Shown one piece after another: positions 1-8,083 of a stretch of 64,000 nucleotides of DNA; within the stretch, counting starts at the first letter, position 1; every line of letters begins with the position of its first letter. This DNA is from Cytophagales bacterium (GTDB taxonomy: Bacteria > Bacteroidota > Bacteroidia > Cytophagales > Cyclobacteriaceae), in contig JAFLBQ010000004.1 of the NCBI GenBank assembly GCA_017303805.1, forward strand, positions 62,001 to 126,000, read 5' to 3'. Under the pieces are notes generated by a model. It worked only from the letters and a program-made list of their open reading frames with translations. It did not search any database and was not told where the DNA came from. The translations under genes and the position numbers were made by a program.

Positions 1-1
1 A

Positions 2-1042
2 ACACAAGAAGCCGATGTAATTGAAGAAATTCTTCGCATTTATGGGTTCAACAACATTGAGCTTACCGATACGGTAGGCACCGGCTATCTGGCCGAGTTT
101 CCGGAGAAAGACATCAATAAATTTAAAAGAACCCTGAGCAGCCAATTGGAAGGAAATGGTTTTTTTGAAATTCTTACCAACTCGCTTACCAACGCAGCGT
201 ATCAGCAAAAACATCAGCTCACTTTTGCCGGGCAACCGGTAGAAATTTTAAATAAGCTTAGCGAAGAGCAGGGTATTTTAAGGCAGACCATGCTATTTAC
301 CGGCCTGGAAGTTTGCGCCTACAACGTTAATCGCAAACAAAAGGATTTGAAGTTATTTGAGTTTGGTAAAATCTACTGGAAAAACGATTTGGGTGAAGAC
401 GTTACCAAACGCTACACCGAAGAAGAACGCCTTGCGCTTTACATCAGCGGTAATACCGAAACGGAAAACTGGCAAAACAAGACCCGGGCTGTAACCTATT
501 TCGATTTGGCACAACAAGTTGTGCAGGTATTGGAAAAAGCGAACCTGGAAAATGTAAAGCAAGAGAAACTAAACGACCCGTTGTTTGAATATGGCATGCA
601 ATTGCTGAAAGGCAACAAAGAAATAGGCAGATTGGGGAAGGTAAAAGCAAGTCTTACCAAAGATTTCGACATTAAGCAGGAGATTTTTTATGCCGACTTA
701 CATACTGCCTTGCTTTTCAGGTCGGCAAACCCTAAGTTCGTTGTGCAGGAAGTGCCCAAATTTCCGGAAGTAAGACGCGACCTCTCGCTTGTGTTGGATA
801 AACAGGTAAGTTTTGATGAGATTAGGGCATTGGTGCTAGGCACGGAAAAAAAATTGGTAAAAGAGATTATTACCTTCGATGTGTACGAGGGAGATAAGAT
901 TCCGGCTGGAAAAAAAGCGTATGCATTAGGCTTTACCTTGCAGGACGAATCGAAGACCCTGACAGTTGAAGAGATTGATAAAGTGATGAACCGGTTGATG
1001 GGTGCCTTTGAAGGAAAAATGGGGGCTGTAATAAGAAAGTAG
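2..1042 (+). CDS. pheT: Phenylalanine--tRNA ligase beta subunit, C-terminal part
   Basis: The reading frame is already open at base 2, so the gene begins upstream of the window and 346 C-terminal residues are visible of the roughly 800 usual for the family. The product pairs with PheS to charge tRNA-Phe with phenylalanine in the cytosol. The first visible residues (EADVIEEILRIYG) are typical of the end of the B5 domain. The middle corresponds to the catalytic-core-like fold. The last 100 or so residues, from KFPEVRRDLSLVLD, form the ferredoxin-fold anticodon-binding domain. The frame is intact to TAG. A small coiled-coil gene, zapA and rny follow on the same strand. Confidence 0.95.
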   Translation, partial: TQEADVIEEILRIYGFNNIELTDTVGTGYLAEFPEKDINKFKRTLSSQLEGNGFFEILTNSLTNAAYQQKHQLTFAGQPVEILNKLSEEQGILRQTMLFTGLEVCAYNVNRKQKDLKLFEFGKIYWKNDLGEDVTKRYTEEERLALYISGNTETENWQNKTRAVTYFDLAQQVVQVLEKANLENVKQEKLNDPLFEYGMQLLKGNKEIGRLGKVKASLTKDFDIKQEIFYADLHTALLFRSANPKFVVQEVPKFPEVRRDLSLVLDKQVSFDEIRALVLGTEKKLVKEIITFDVYEGDKIPAGKKAYALGFTLQDESKTLTVEEIDKVMNRLMGAFEGKMGAVIRK

Positions 1043-1107
1043 TGAATGAGCCGAGGATTTGGGGTACGGCCCACAAAATGTTTGAATTTGAAATTTAGAA
1101 TCTAACC

Positions 1108-1404
1108 ATGGATCAGGAAACGTTAAAATCAAGTTTAAATGGGTTGGAACGGAAGGTGTTGGTATTACTGAACGAACATAGATCGTTGAAAGACGAGTTA
1201 AAGGGGTTAAAACTGGAGAATCACGAGCTCAAAACCGACCTGCGCAAGCGCGATGAGCAACTCCATCATTTTAAAAATCAGATTAAAATTACTAAGATTG
1301 TAGATCATATAAACCCGGAAGACGAAGGTGTTTCGGAATTGAAAAGAAAAGTGGACGAGTATATACGTGAAATCGATAAGTGTATTGCTCACTTGAGCAG
1401 ATAA
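1108..1404 (+). CDS. Small coiled-coil protein upstream of zapA
   Basis: A 98-residue cytosolic protein with no signal peptide or membrane segment. It is rich in Lys, Glu and Leu, with heptad-like spacing over residues 1-60 (for example LKDELKGLKLENHELKTDL), so it should form a long coiled coil. A second short helix follows near the C-terminus. It lies 65 bp after pheT and 13 bp before zapA. I do not recognise a named family. Its position and character (a short acidic/basic coiled coil beside zapA) recall ZapB-like division proteins, but that is inference from context, not from sequence identity. Confidence 0.8.
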   Translation: MDQETLKSSLNGLERKVLVLLNEHRSLKDELKGLKLENHELKTDLRKRDEQLHHFKNQIKITKIVDHINPEDEGVSELKRKVDEYIREIDKCIAHLSR

Positions 1405-1417
1405 CCGGAAGAAGTTG

Positions 1418-1702
1418 ATGGAAGAATTATCCGTAAAAATAAAAATTGCCGACCGCGAATACCCCATGAAGGTAAAGCGCAAAGAAGAAGAAAGAGTGCG
1501 TGCAGCCGGCAAACACATCAACGAAAAAATTAAGTACTACCGGGAACAGTTTGGCATTGATGACAAACAGGATCTGCTGGCCATGGTGGCCTTCGATTGT
1601 TTGGTAGATAAAATGGCAGACGAAGAAAATCTGCAGCAGATAGACCAAACCGTGGTTGAAAAGGTAAACCATATCAATCAACTGGTTAGCCAGGCACTCT
1701 AA
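1418..1702 (+). CDS. zapA: Cell division protein ZapA
   Basis: A 94-residue protein matching the ZapA family, which binds FtsZ and bundles protofilaments at the division ring. The N-terminal half (SVKIKIADREYPMKVKRKEE) fits the small beta/alpha head. The stretch ERVRAAGKHINEKI is typical of the family, and the second half is the dimerisation helix with the usual LLAMVAFDCLVDK segment. I chose ATG 1418 over the in-frame TTG at 1415, which adds only one residue. A purine-rich GGAAGAAG lies just before it. The gene follows the coiled-coil gene closely and precedes rny by 78 bp. Confidence 0.92.
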   Translation: MEELSVKIKIADREYPMKVKRKEEERVRAAGKHINEKIKYYREQFGIDDKQDLLAMVAFDCLVDKMADEENLQQIDQTVVEKVNHINQLVSQAL

Positions 1703-1780
1703 GCCTTTCTTATTTTAATTCCCTTCCTTTTTCTAAGGCCGGTTGGCCGTTCGGGTTTAAGACTATAAATACTAACCATT

Positions 1781-3370
1781 ATGAATCTTTTATCCCCAGG
1801 AGCCGGATCAATTATTTTTATCGCTTTAGGCGCATTGATACCTGCCATTATTATCGGGTTATTACTAAGTGCTTTTCTTTATAAGCGAAAGCTGCGCAAA
1901 AATCAGGAAGCCCTTGAAGAAAAAACCAAGCTGATTATCAAAGAAGCAGAGCTACAGGCTGAGAATATCAAGAAAGACAAGATTATTGAAGCCAAAGACA
2001 AACTCTTTAAAATGAAACAAGAGTTTGAAGAAGAGGCCAATCGAAAGAAAAATCAGATCATCAGCAACGAACAAAAGATTAAACAACGCGAAAGCCAGCT
2101 CTCGAAAGAACTGGAGACTTTAAAGCGCAAAGAGGCCGAAGTGGACGCAGAGAAACAAAGCCTGGCGCACCAGCACGATCTGGTAAAAAAACGAAAAGAA
2201 GAGCTGGATAAATTCAATGCTCAGAAAGTAGCGCTGCTGGAAGGAATCTCTAAACTTACTGCCGATCAGGCTCGCGAACAATTGATTGAATCGTTGAAAG
2301 AAGAAGCACAAACCAAGGCCAGCTCATACATTAAAGACATTATGGAGCAGGCAAAGCTTACTGCTACCAAAGAGGCCAAGAAAATTGTAGTAGAAACCAT
2401 TCAGCGTACGGCTACTGAACATGCTGTGGAAAACTGCGTTTCGATTTTTAATATCGAAAGTGATGATATTAAAGGTAAGGTAATCGGGCGTGAAGGTCGC
2501 AATATTCGCGCGCTGGAGGCAGCCACCGGAGTGGAGATAATTGTTGACGACACGCCAGAAGCGATTATCATCTCGGGGTTTGATCCGGTGCGCAGAGAAA
2601 TTGCGCGCTTGTCGTTACACCGCCTTGTTCAGGACGGCCGCATTCACCCGGCCCGCATTGAAGAAATTGTTGCCAAGACCACCAAGAATATTGAAGATGA
2701 AATTGTAGAGATTGGTGAGCGCACAGTTATCGATTTGGGCATTCATGGATTGGCGCCTGAGTTGGTGAAAATGATAGGCCGCATGCGCTACCGCTCCTCG
2801 TATGGCCAGAACTTATTGCAGCACTCACGCGAAGTAGCTAACCTTTGCGCGATTATGGCTGCCGAGTTGGGCTTAAATGTAAAGCAGGCCAAACGCGCAG
2901 GTTTGTTGCACGATATAGGTAAAGTGTGGCCCGAAGAATTAGAGAAACCCCATGCCATAGTAGGTATGGAATTAGCCCAGAAATACAAAGAACACCCGGT
3001 TATTTGCAACGCCATTGGCGCCCACCACGATGAAATTGAAATGACGAGCATTATTTCTCCGATCGTGCAGGCCTGCGATGCCATTTCGGGTGCGCGCCCG
3101 GGCGCAAGGCGAGAAGTAATGGAACAATACATTAAGCGCCTGAAAGAACTTGAGCAGGTAGGCTTAAGCTTTGAAGGAGTGGAAAAATGTTACGCCATTC
3201 AGGCGGGCCGGGAGCTTCGTGTGTTGGTAGATGCTGAAAAAGCCACAGACGAACGGGCTGCCCAACTGAGCTTCGACATTTCGCAAAAAATTGAAAAAGA
3301 CATGCAGTACCCAGGCCAGATAAAGGTTACCGTAATTCGCGAAATGCGGAGTGTTGCCTACGCCAAGTAG
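1781..3370 (+). CDS. rny: Ribonuclease Y
   Basis: A membrane-anchored endoribonuclease that starts mRNA decay. The 529 residues match the family length. A single transmembrane helix lies at about residues 12-32, followed by a long charged coiled coil (about 35-190). A KH RNA-binding domain contains the [11 protein letters not shown] loop at about residue 232. The HD catalytic domain has [16 protein letters not shown] (about residue 377) and HHDEIE, which supply the metal-binding His and Asp residues. The C-terminal [16 protein letters not shown] is also characteristic. A strong hairpin follows the stop codon, so this is probably the last gene of the transcription unit. Confidence 0.97.
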   Translation: MNLLSPGAGSIIFIALGALIPAIIIGLLLSAFLYKRKLRKNQEALEEKTKLIIKEAELQAENIKKDKIIEAKDKLFKMKQEFEEEANRKKNQIISNEQKIKQRESQLSKELETLKRKEAEVDAEKQSLAHQHDLVKKRKEELDKFNAQKVALLEGISKLTADQAREQLIESLKEEAQTKASSYIKDIMEQAKLTATKEAKKIVVETIQRTATEHAVENCVSIFNIESDDIKGKVIGREGRNIRALEAATGVEIIVDDTPEAIIISGFDPVRREIARLSLHRLVQDGRIHPARIEEIVAKTTKNIEDEIVEIGERTVIDLGIHGLAPELVKMIGRMRYRSSYGQNLLQHSREVANLCAIMAAELGLNVKQAKRAGLLHDIGKVWPEELEKPHAIVGMELAQKYKEHPVICNAIGAHHDEIEMTSIISPIVQACDAISGARPGARREVMEQYIKRLKELEQVGLSFEGVEKCYAIQAGRELRVLVDAEKATDERAAQLSFDISQKIEKDMQYPGQIKVTVIREMRSVAYAK

Positions 3371-3390
3371 TTAAGCTCATTAAAAAATAT

Positions 3391-3442
3391 TTTGCTTCGT
3401 TTTGCTACTAGGTGTTAGCTAAACGAAGCAAATTTTATTTTA
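3391..3442 (+). terminator. Rho-independent terminator after rny
   Basis: A perfect 12-bp stem, TTTGCTTCGTTT (3391-3402) paired with AAACGAAGCAAA (3421-3432), with an 18-base loop. It is followed by a T-rich tract (ATTTTATTTT). It begins 20 bp after the rny stop codon. Confidence 0.8.
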
Positions 3443-3516
3443 GCGGCAACCCACTGTTACATCCGTTCTGCTATTTTTAGTGTCTATTAAAATAGTCCAA
3501 AGAGATTAAGGTTAAA

Positions 3517-4224
3517 ATGCGGATACTCCTCTTTATTTTATTTTCGATAGGTAATGGGGTATTATTCGCTCAGTTAACAATTCCCAAGTTAGAAGATCGA
3601 AGCAATACTTTTTTTGCCAATCTCTATGATTCGGCAATGGAAGGTAACCTCAGGATTTACACCGGAAAAAAATTTCAGGAACCTTTTTCAAAAAAGCTTA
3701 TTGAGGGAGATCTCTATTATGGTGGTGATGAATGGACGGAGGGAACAATAGGGTATCAGGGCGAAATATATTCTAAGGTAACAATGCGCTACCACACCTT
3801 TCTGGATAAACTTATTGTCTTACGCCAAAACGGCAACGAAAGTTTGGAAGTAGCAGAAGCAACTGTTGATTTCTTCATACTTCACGATAGAAAATTCACC
3901 AAACTCAAAGCAGCAACGGGTTATTACGGAATAATTTATACCGGTGAAATTAATATTGTTGCAAAGTATTATTCATCGCGGCATGATAAAGTTGTAAATA
4001 AAAACATGGTAACGGAGCTCGAAGCTAAAAGCAAGTATTACATCCTCAAAAACGAATCTATCACCCAGGTAAAATCTAAATCCTCGGTACTCAAAGTATT
4101 GGTCGACAAAAAAGTTGAGTTGCGGAAGTACCTGCGGGCTCAAAGAATTTCATTCTCGCAAAACAAGGAGTATGCTTTGCAAATTATAGGTGCGGAGTAC
4201 GATCGTTTACAAAAACTAAAATGA
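3517..4224 (+). CDS. Exported protein of unknown function, first gene of a TonB-receptor operon
   Basis: A 235-residue protein with a clear signal peptide (hydrophobic residues 2-18 ending VLFAQ, the usual Bacteroidota cleavage context before Q). No membrane segments follow, so it should be periplasmic or surface-attached. The middle is rich in aromatic residues and Gly (EGDLYYGGDEWTEGTIGYQG), with alternating beta-like spacing. The C-terminus is basic and helical. I do not recognise the family. Its stop codon overlaps the start of the TonB receptor gene (ATGA), so the two are probably translationally coupled and may act together at the outer membrane. Confidence 0.85.
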   Translation: MRILLFILFSIGNGVLFAQLTIPKLEDRSNTFFANLYDSAMEGNLRIYTGKKFQEPFSKKLIEGDLYYGGDEWTEGTIGYQGEIYSKVTMRYHTFLDKLIVLRQNGNESLEVAEATVDFFILHDRKFTKLKAATGYYGIIYTGEINIVAKYYSSRHDKVVNKNMVTELEAKSKYYILKNESITQVKSKSSVLKVLVDKKVELRKYLRAQRISFSQNKEYALQIIGAEYDRLQKLK

Positions 4225-6962
4225 AATTACTTCTACTTATTTTTTTTACTTCGCTTTCCATTTGGTTGCCCGCACAGGATCTTGAACCGAAGATTTCCGG
4301 TTCTTTTATCAATCAAAAATTCAGCACGTTTGTTACTTCGGTAGAGCAGCAAAGCAACTTCAGGTTTTATTTCAATCCCAGCCAAGTAGATAGCCTGGTA
4401 GTTAATTTAACTGCAAATAGAAATTCGCTTGCAGAGATTTTAACTGAAATCTTCAAAAATACAGAACTCAAGTACGTGATTGATCGCCAACTGAACGTGT
4501 ACATAACCTTTCGTACCCCGCTTATAGCAGAACTGCCCGGGTATTTCTTTTCGCGAGACATAAATGCAACAGAAACACCTGAACAGGGTGTTAATAAATT
4601 TACTGAGGCCGAAAAAGTTAGGACAGAGAGCGTTATCGTAATTGGCACACGGGGAGCCAATTCAAAACCCACAGCAACGGTGGCCGGCTACATTAGAAAC
4701 AGCAAGTCGGGAGAATCGTTGGTAGGTGCAACCGTTATGATAGAGAAGCCCCTTATCGGAGCGGTAACCGATGGCAATGGTTATTATTCCATCACACTAC
4801 CCAAAGGCGCACATATTCTTAAAGTAAATAGCCTGGGAATGAAGGGTGTTGGAAAATCAATTGTACTGCACAGTGATGGTCGGTTGAGTATTGATATGGA
4901 AGAAGACGTGCTACCCCTAAAGGAAGTAATTATCGAATCGAACCGGGACGAAACCATTCTGGGACTCCAGATGGGCCGGGAAAAATTTGACTTAAAAACC
5001 ATGAAACAATTACCGGTTGTGTTGGGCGAGGTGGACATCATAAAAACCGTACTAACACTTCCTGGTGTTCAAACCGTGGGCGAAGGCACCGTTGGCTTTA
5101 ATGTTCGGGGCGGGGCTACCGACCAAAACCTTATTCTGTTTAATGAGGCTACTATCTTTAATCCATCTCATCTCTTTGGTTTCTTCTCAGCCTTTAATCC
5201 CGATATAGTTAAAGGTGTTGAGCTTTTTAAAAGTGGAGTACCAGCCGAATACGGAGGTCGTATTTCTTCGGTTCTGGATATTACAACCCGCGAAGGGAAC
5301 AAAAGAAAGTGGGGCGGCTCAGGGGGTATTAGTCCTATTACGGGGCGGTTGGCATTGGAAGGCCCGATCTTAAAAGACAAACTGTCCTTATTGGTAAGTA
5401 GCCGTTCTACTTATTCGGATTGGTTGCTTAGCAGAATCCCATCTTCGGCAATTAATAAGAGTGCTGCTTCATTTTACGATCTAAATGCCAACATTAACTA
5501 CGAAATAAACTCCAAAAATAGTTTAGCGATTACGGCCTACACCAGTAAAGATGATTTTAAACTTCAGAGTGATACAACTTATCAATATCAGAACAAGGTT
5601 TTAGGAATTAAATGGAAACATATTTTCAATAACCGGTTTTTCGGAAGCTTATCGACCAACTATAGTGGGTATGAATATGCAATACAAAGTAACGCTAACC
5701 CCATCAACGCCTTCAACCTGGATTACTCCATTCGGCAATTACAACTAAAGACTGATTTCAATTATTTCATGTCCAGCAAAAACTCTTTGTCGTTTGGCGG
5801 GGGTGTTCTGCGCTACGATCTGGAACCAGGCAACTATCAGCCACTTGGCAACGAGTCTATTGTTACACCAGATAAATTAGGTTCGGAACAAGCGCTCGAA
5901 AACTTTGTGTATGCGGGCAGCCAATGGGAGGTTAATCCTAAACTTTTAATTTATGGAGGCCTTCGGTATTCCTTTTTCACCAACCTTGGGCCGCATAGCG
6001 TTTACCAGTACGCACCAGGCGCTTCACGCGATGTAACGAACATTATTGATACCCTTACCTTCACGAAAGGAAAAAAAATTGCTTCCTATAATGGACCTGA
6101 GTACAGAATTTCTGCACGATACAATTACTCGCGCACCGCTTCTTTTAAACTAAGCTACAACCGGCATCGTCAATATCTTCAAATGCTGTCAAATACCACA
6201 GCCATTGCCCCTACCGATGTCTGGAAACTAAGCGACTCGTATATCAAACCCTTAATTGGCGATCAGGTTTCACTGGGTTTTTATCAAAATTACAACAAGC
6301 GGTCTATCGAAATTTCTGTTGAGGCATACTATAAATGGATGCAAAACTTTCTGGACTATAAAGGTGGTGCCGAATTAATTCAGAATCACCATATAGAAAC
6401 CGATGTTTTAAATGCGGCCGGCAAAGCCTATGGTTTTGAGTTTTTAATCAAACGGACTGCAGGTAAACTTAATGGATGGCTAAGCTACACCTACTCGCGC
6501 TCGTTGCTGCAAACAAAAGGCGCTACTTCTGTCGAAACGATTAACCGGGGCACTGTGTATCCCAGCAATTACGATAAACCGCACGCTGCAAATTTTATAA
6601 GCAATTATCGGTTTAACAGAAGAATCAACATGTCATTAAATATCATTTATTCTACTGGACGACCTATAACACTTCCAATTGCAAAATACGTAATAGATGG
6701 AGCTGAGCGATTAATCTATTCAGACAGAAATCAATTTAGAGTTCCAGACTATTTCAGGACAGATTTCTCCATGAACATCGAAGGAAATCATAAGACAAAG
6801 AAAGTAGCTCATGGGTTCTTGAGTATAAGTGTTTATAACCTTACGGGAAGGCGAAACGCTTACTCCGTCTATTTCAATAGTGAAGAGGGAGTAATAAAAG
6901 GTTATCAATTATCGATTTTTGGAAGCCCCATTCCTACGATTACTTATAATTTTAAATTCTAA
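4221..6962 (+). CDS. TonB-dependent outer-membrane receptor with STN domain
   Basis: A 913-residue receptor predicted to import an unknown ligand across the outer membrane using TonB energy. In order: a signal peptide (1-18, ending LPAQ); an STN (secretin/TonB short N-terminal) domain at about 25-95; a linker; a carboxypeptidase-regulatory-like beta domain at about 155-240 (ATVAGYIRNSKSGESLVGAT); a plug at about 265-370 (VGFNVRGGATDQNLILFNEA); and a C-terminal beta barrel to about 913. An STN domain can signal to an anti-sigma factor, but no FecI/FecR pair lies nearby. It overlaps the previous gene by 4 bp (ATGA) and the next by 1 bp (TAATG). The ligand cannot be read from the sequence. Confidence 0.93.
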   Translation: MKLLLLIFFTSLSIWLPAQDLEPKISGSFINQKFSTFVTSVEQQSNFRFYFNPSQVDSLVVNLTANRNSLAEILTEIFKNTELKYVIDRQLNVYITFRTPLIAELPGYFFSRDINATETPEQGVNKFTEAEKVRTESVIVIGTRGANSKPTATVAGYIRNSKSGESLVGATVMIEKPLIGAVTDGNGYYSITLPKGAHILKVNSLGMKGVGKSIVLHSDGRLSIDMEEDVLPLKEVIIESNRDETILGLQMGREKFDLKTMKQLPVVLGEVDIIKTVLTLPGVQTVGEGTVGFNVRGGATDQNLILFNEATIFNPSHLFGFFSAFNPDIVKGVELFKSGVPAEYGGRISSVLDITTREGNKRKWGGSGGISPITGRLALEGPILKDKLSLLVSSRSTYSDWLLSRIPSSAINKSAASFYDLNANINYEINSKNSLAITAYTSKDDFKLQSDTTYQYQNKVLGIKWKHIFNNRFFGSLSTNYSGYEYAIQSNANPINAFNLDYSIRQLQLKTDFNYFMSSKNSLSFGGGVLRYDLEPGNYQPLGNESIVTPDKLGSEQALENFVYAGSQWEVNPKLLIYGGLRYSFFTNLGPHSVYQYAPGASRDVTNIIDTLTFTKGKKIASYNGPEYRISARYNYSRTASFKLSYNRHRQYLQMLSNTTAIAPTDVWKLSDSYIKPLIGDQVSLGFYQNYNKRSIEISVEAYYKWMQNFLDYKGGAELIQNHHIETDVLNAAGKAYGFEFLIKRTAGKLNGWLSYTYSRSLLQTKGATSVETINRGTVYPSNYDKPHAANFISNYRFNRRINMSLNIIYSTGRPITLPIAKYVIDGAERLIYSDRNQFRVPDYFRTDFSMNIEGNHKTKKVAHGFLSISVYNLTGRRNAYSVYFNSEEGVIKGYQLSIFGSPIPTITYNFKF

Positions 6963-8083
6963 TGAGAAGGGCTCTATTTTTTTTTATTATCCTCGGCTCT
7001 TGTATCGACCCGTACCAGCCTCCTGAGTTAAGCAGTTCGGCTCCCTTCCTTATTGTAGATGGTTTCATTAATACCTCTGGCACGAGTAAGCTTACACTCA
7101 GTTGGTCTCAAAATGTTCTTGATATAAATACACCAAACTTCGAAACTCAGGCCACAGTATGGATTGAAGATGAACAAGGGGTAGTACTTAATTTAATAAG
7201 TGACTCCCAAGGGAATTATATACTCCCATCTCAACCACTACCCTCTACTAACTACCGGTTAATGATTTTAACCAGCACTTCCAGGCAGTTTCAATCTGAT
7301 TTTGTGCCTGTTCTTCAAACACCTCCTATAGATAGCGTAACTTGGCATTTGACTGATGACTTGGGTGTCGCTTTCACGGTCTCCACTCATGACGACCTAA
7401 CTCCAGAAGGTCTTTATAAATGGACTTTTGAAGAAACATGGGAATACAGATCTGCATTTGGAGCTTCTGTTGAATTTGACCCCAATACAAAAGTCGTAAA
7501 ACCTCGTATAGAAAATATCTACCAATGTTGGAGAACTGAAGGCAACAAAGACATTTTGGTTGAATCAACTACCCGTTTTAAAGAAAATAAAGTTTCAAAA
7601 TTTAAGCTTGCCACATTTCTCCAAAACTCAGAAAAAGCCAAGTACAAATACAGCACGCTGGTTAAGCAACAGGCTATATCCAAAGAGGCATTCAACTATT
7701 GGAAACAAGTTAGACAAACAACAGAAAATATAGGCACCCTATTTGGCCCTGTTCCATACAAGGTCGAAGGCAATATCCATTCTTCATCTAACCCAAACGA
7801 ATTTGCTGTCGGCTATTTTTCCATCAGTTCCGTGTCCACACAAAGAGCATCAGTCTCCTTCAATCAACTACCTACTCCAATACAGTATGTAACTCACTAC
7901 AAAGATTGTGAAGCTTTTGAAATTAGTCTCGAATTGGTAAACTTCTTTACAGGGCCTTACCTGCTTATAGACCCCATTCTGGTGGGTAATGGCCCCGCAA
8001 TTTCCGGTTACCGTTATGGTTCTCTTTTTTGTGTGGACTGTAGGCATGTGGGTGGAACAACTACTAAACCCGATTTTTGGTAA
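6962..8083 (+). CDS. DUF4249 family outer-membrane lipoprotein
   Basis: A 373-residue protein with a lipoprotein signal: a short hydrophobic stretch ending ILGSC, with Cys14 as the likely lipidated residue. The following CIDPYQPPELSS...FLIVDGFI is characteristic of the DUF4249 family, which in Bacteroidota is usually encoded beside a TonB-dependent receptor. The rest is beta-rich with no membrane helix. The start overlaps the receptor stop by one base and its own stop overlaps the next start in the same way (TAATG), so the genes are tightly coupled. It is probably an accessory of the receptor, but its molecular function is unknown. Confidence 0.9.
   Translation: MRRALFFFIILGSCIDPYQPPELSSSAPFLIVDGFINTSGTSKLTLSWSQNVLDINTPNFETQATVWIEDEQGVVLNLISDSQGNYILPSQPLPSTNYRLMILTSTSRQFQSDFVPVLQTPPIDSVTWHLTDDLGVAFTVSTHDDLTPEGLYKWTFEETWEYRSAFGASVEFDPNTKVVKPRIENIYQCWRTEGNKDILVESTTRFKENKVSKFKLATFLQNSEKAKYKYSTLVKQQAISKEAFNYWKQVRQTTENIGTLFGPVPYKVEGNIHSSSNPNEFAVGYFSISSVSTQRASVSFNQLPTPIQYVTHYKDCEAFEISLELVNFFTGPYLLIDPILVGNGPAISGYRYGSLFCVDCRHVGGTTTKPDFW

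Noticed and set aside
1095-1105. TTAGAATCTAA before the coiled-coil gene, resembling the heme operator
   Set aside because: The arms are 5 bp around one base, not the 6-N5-6 layout of the heme dyads, and the gene has no iron link.
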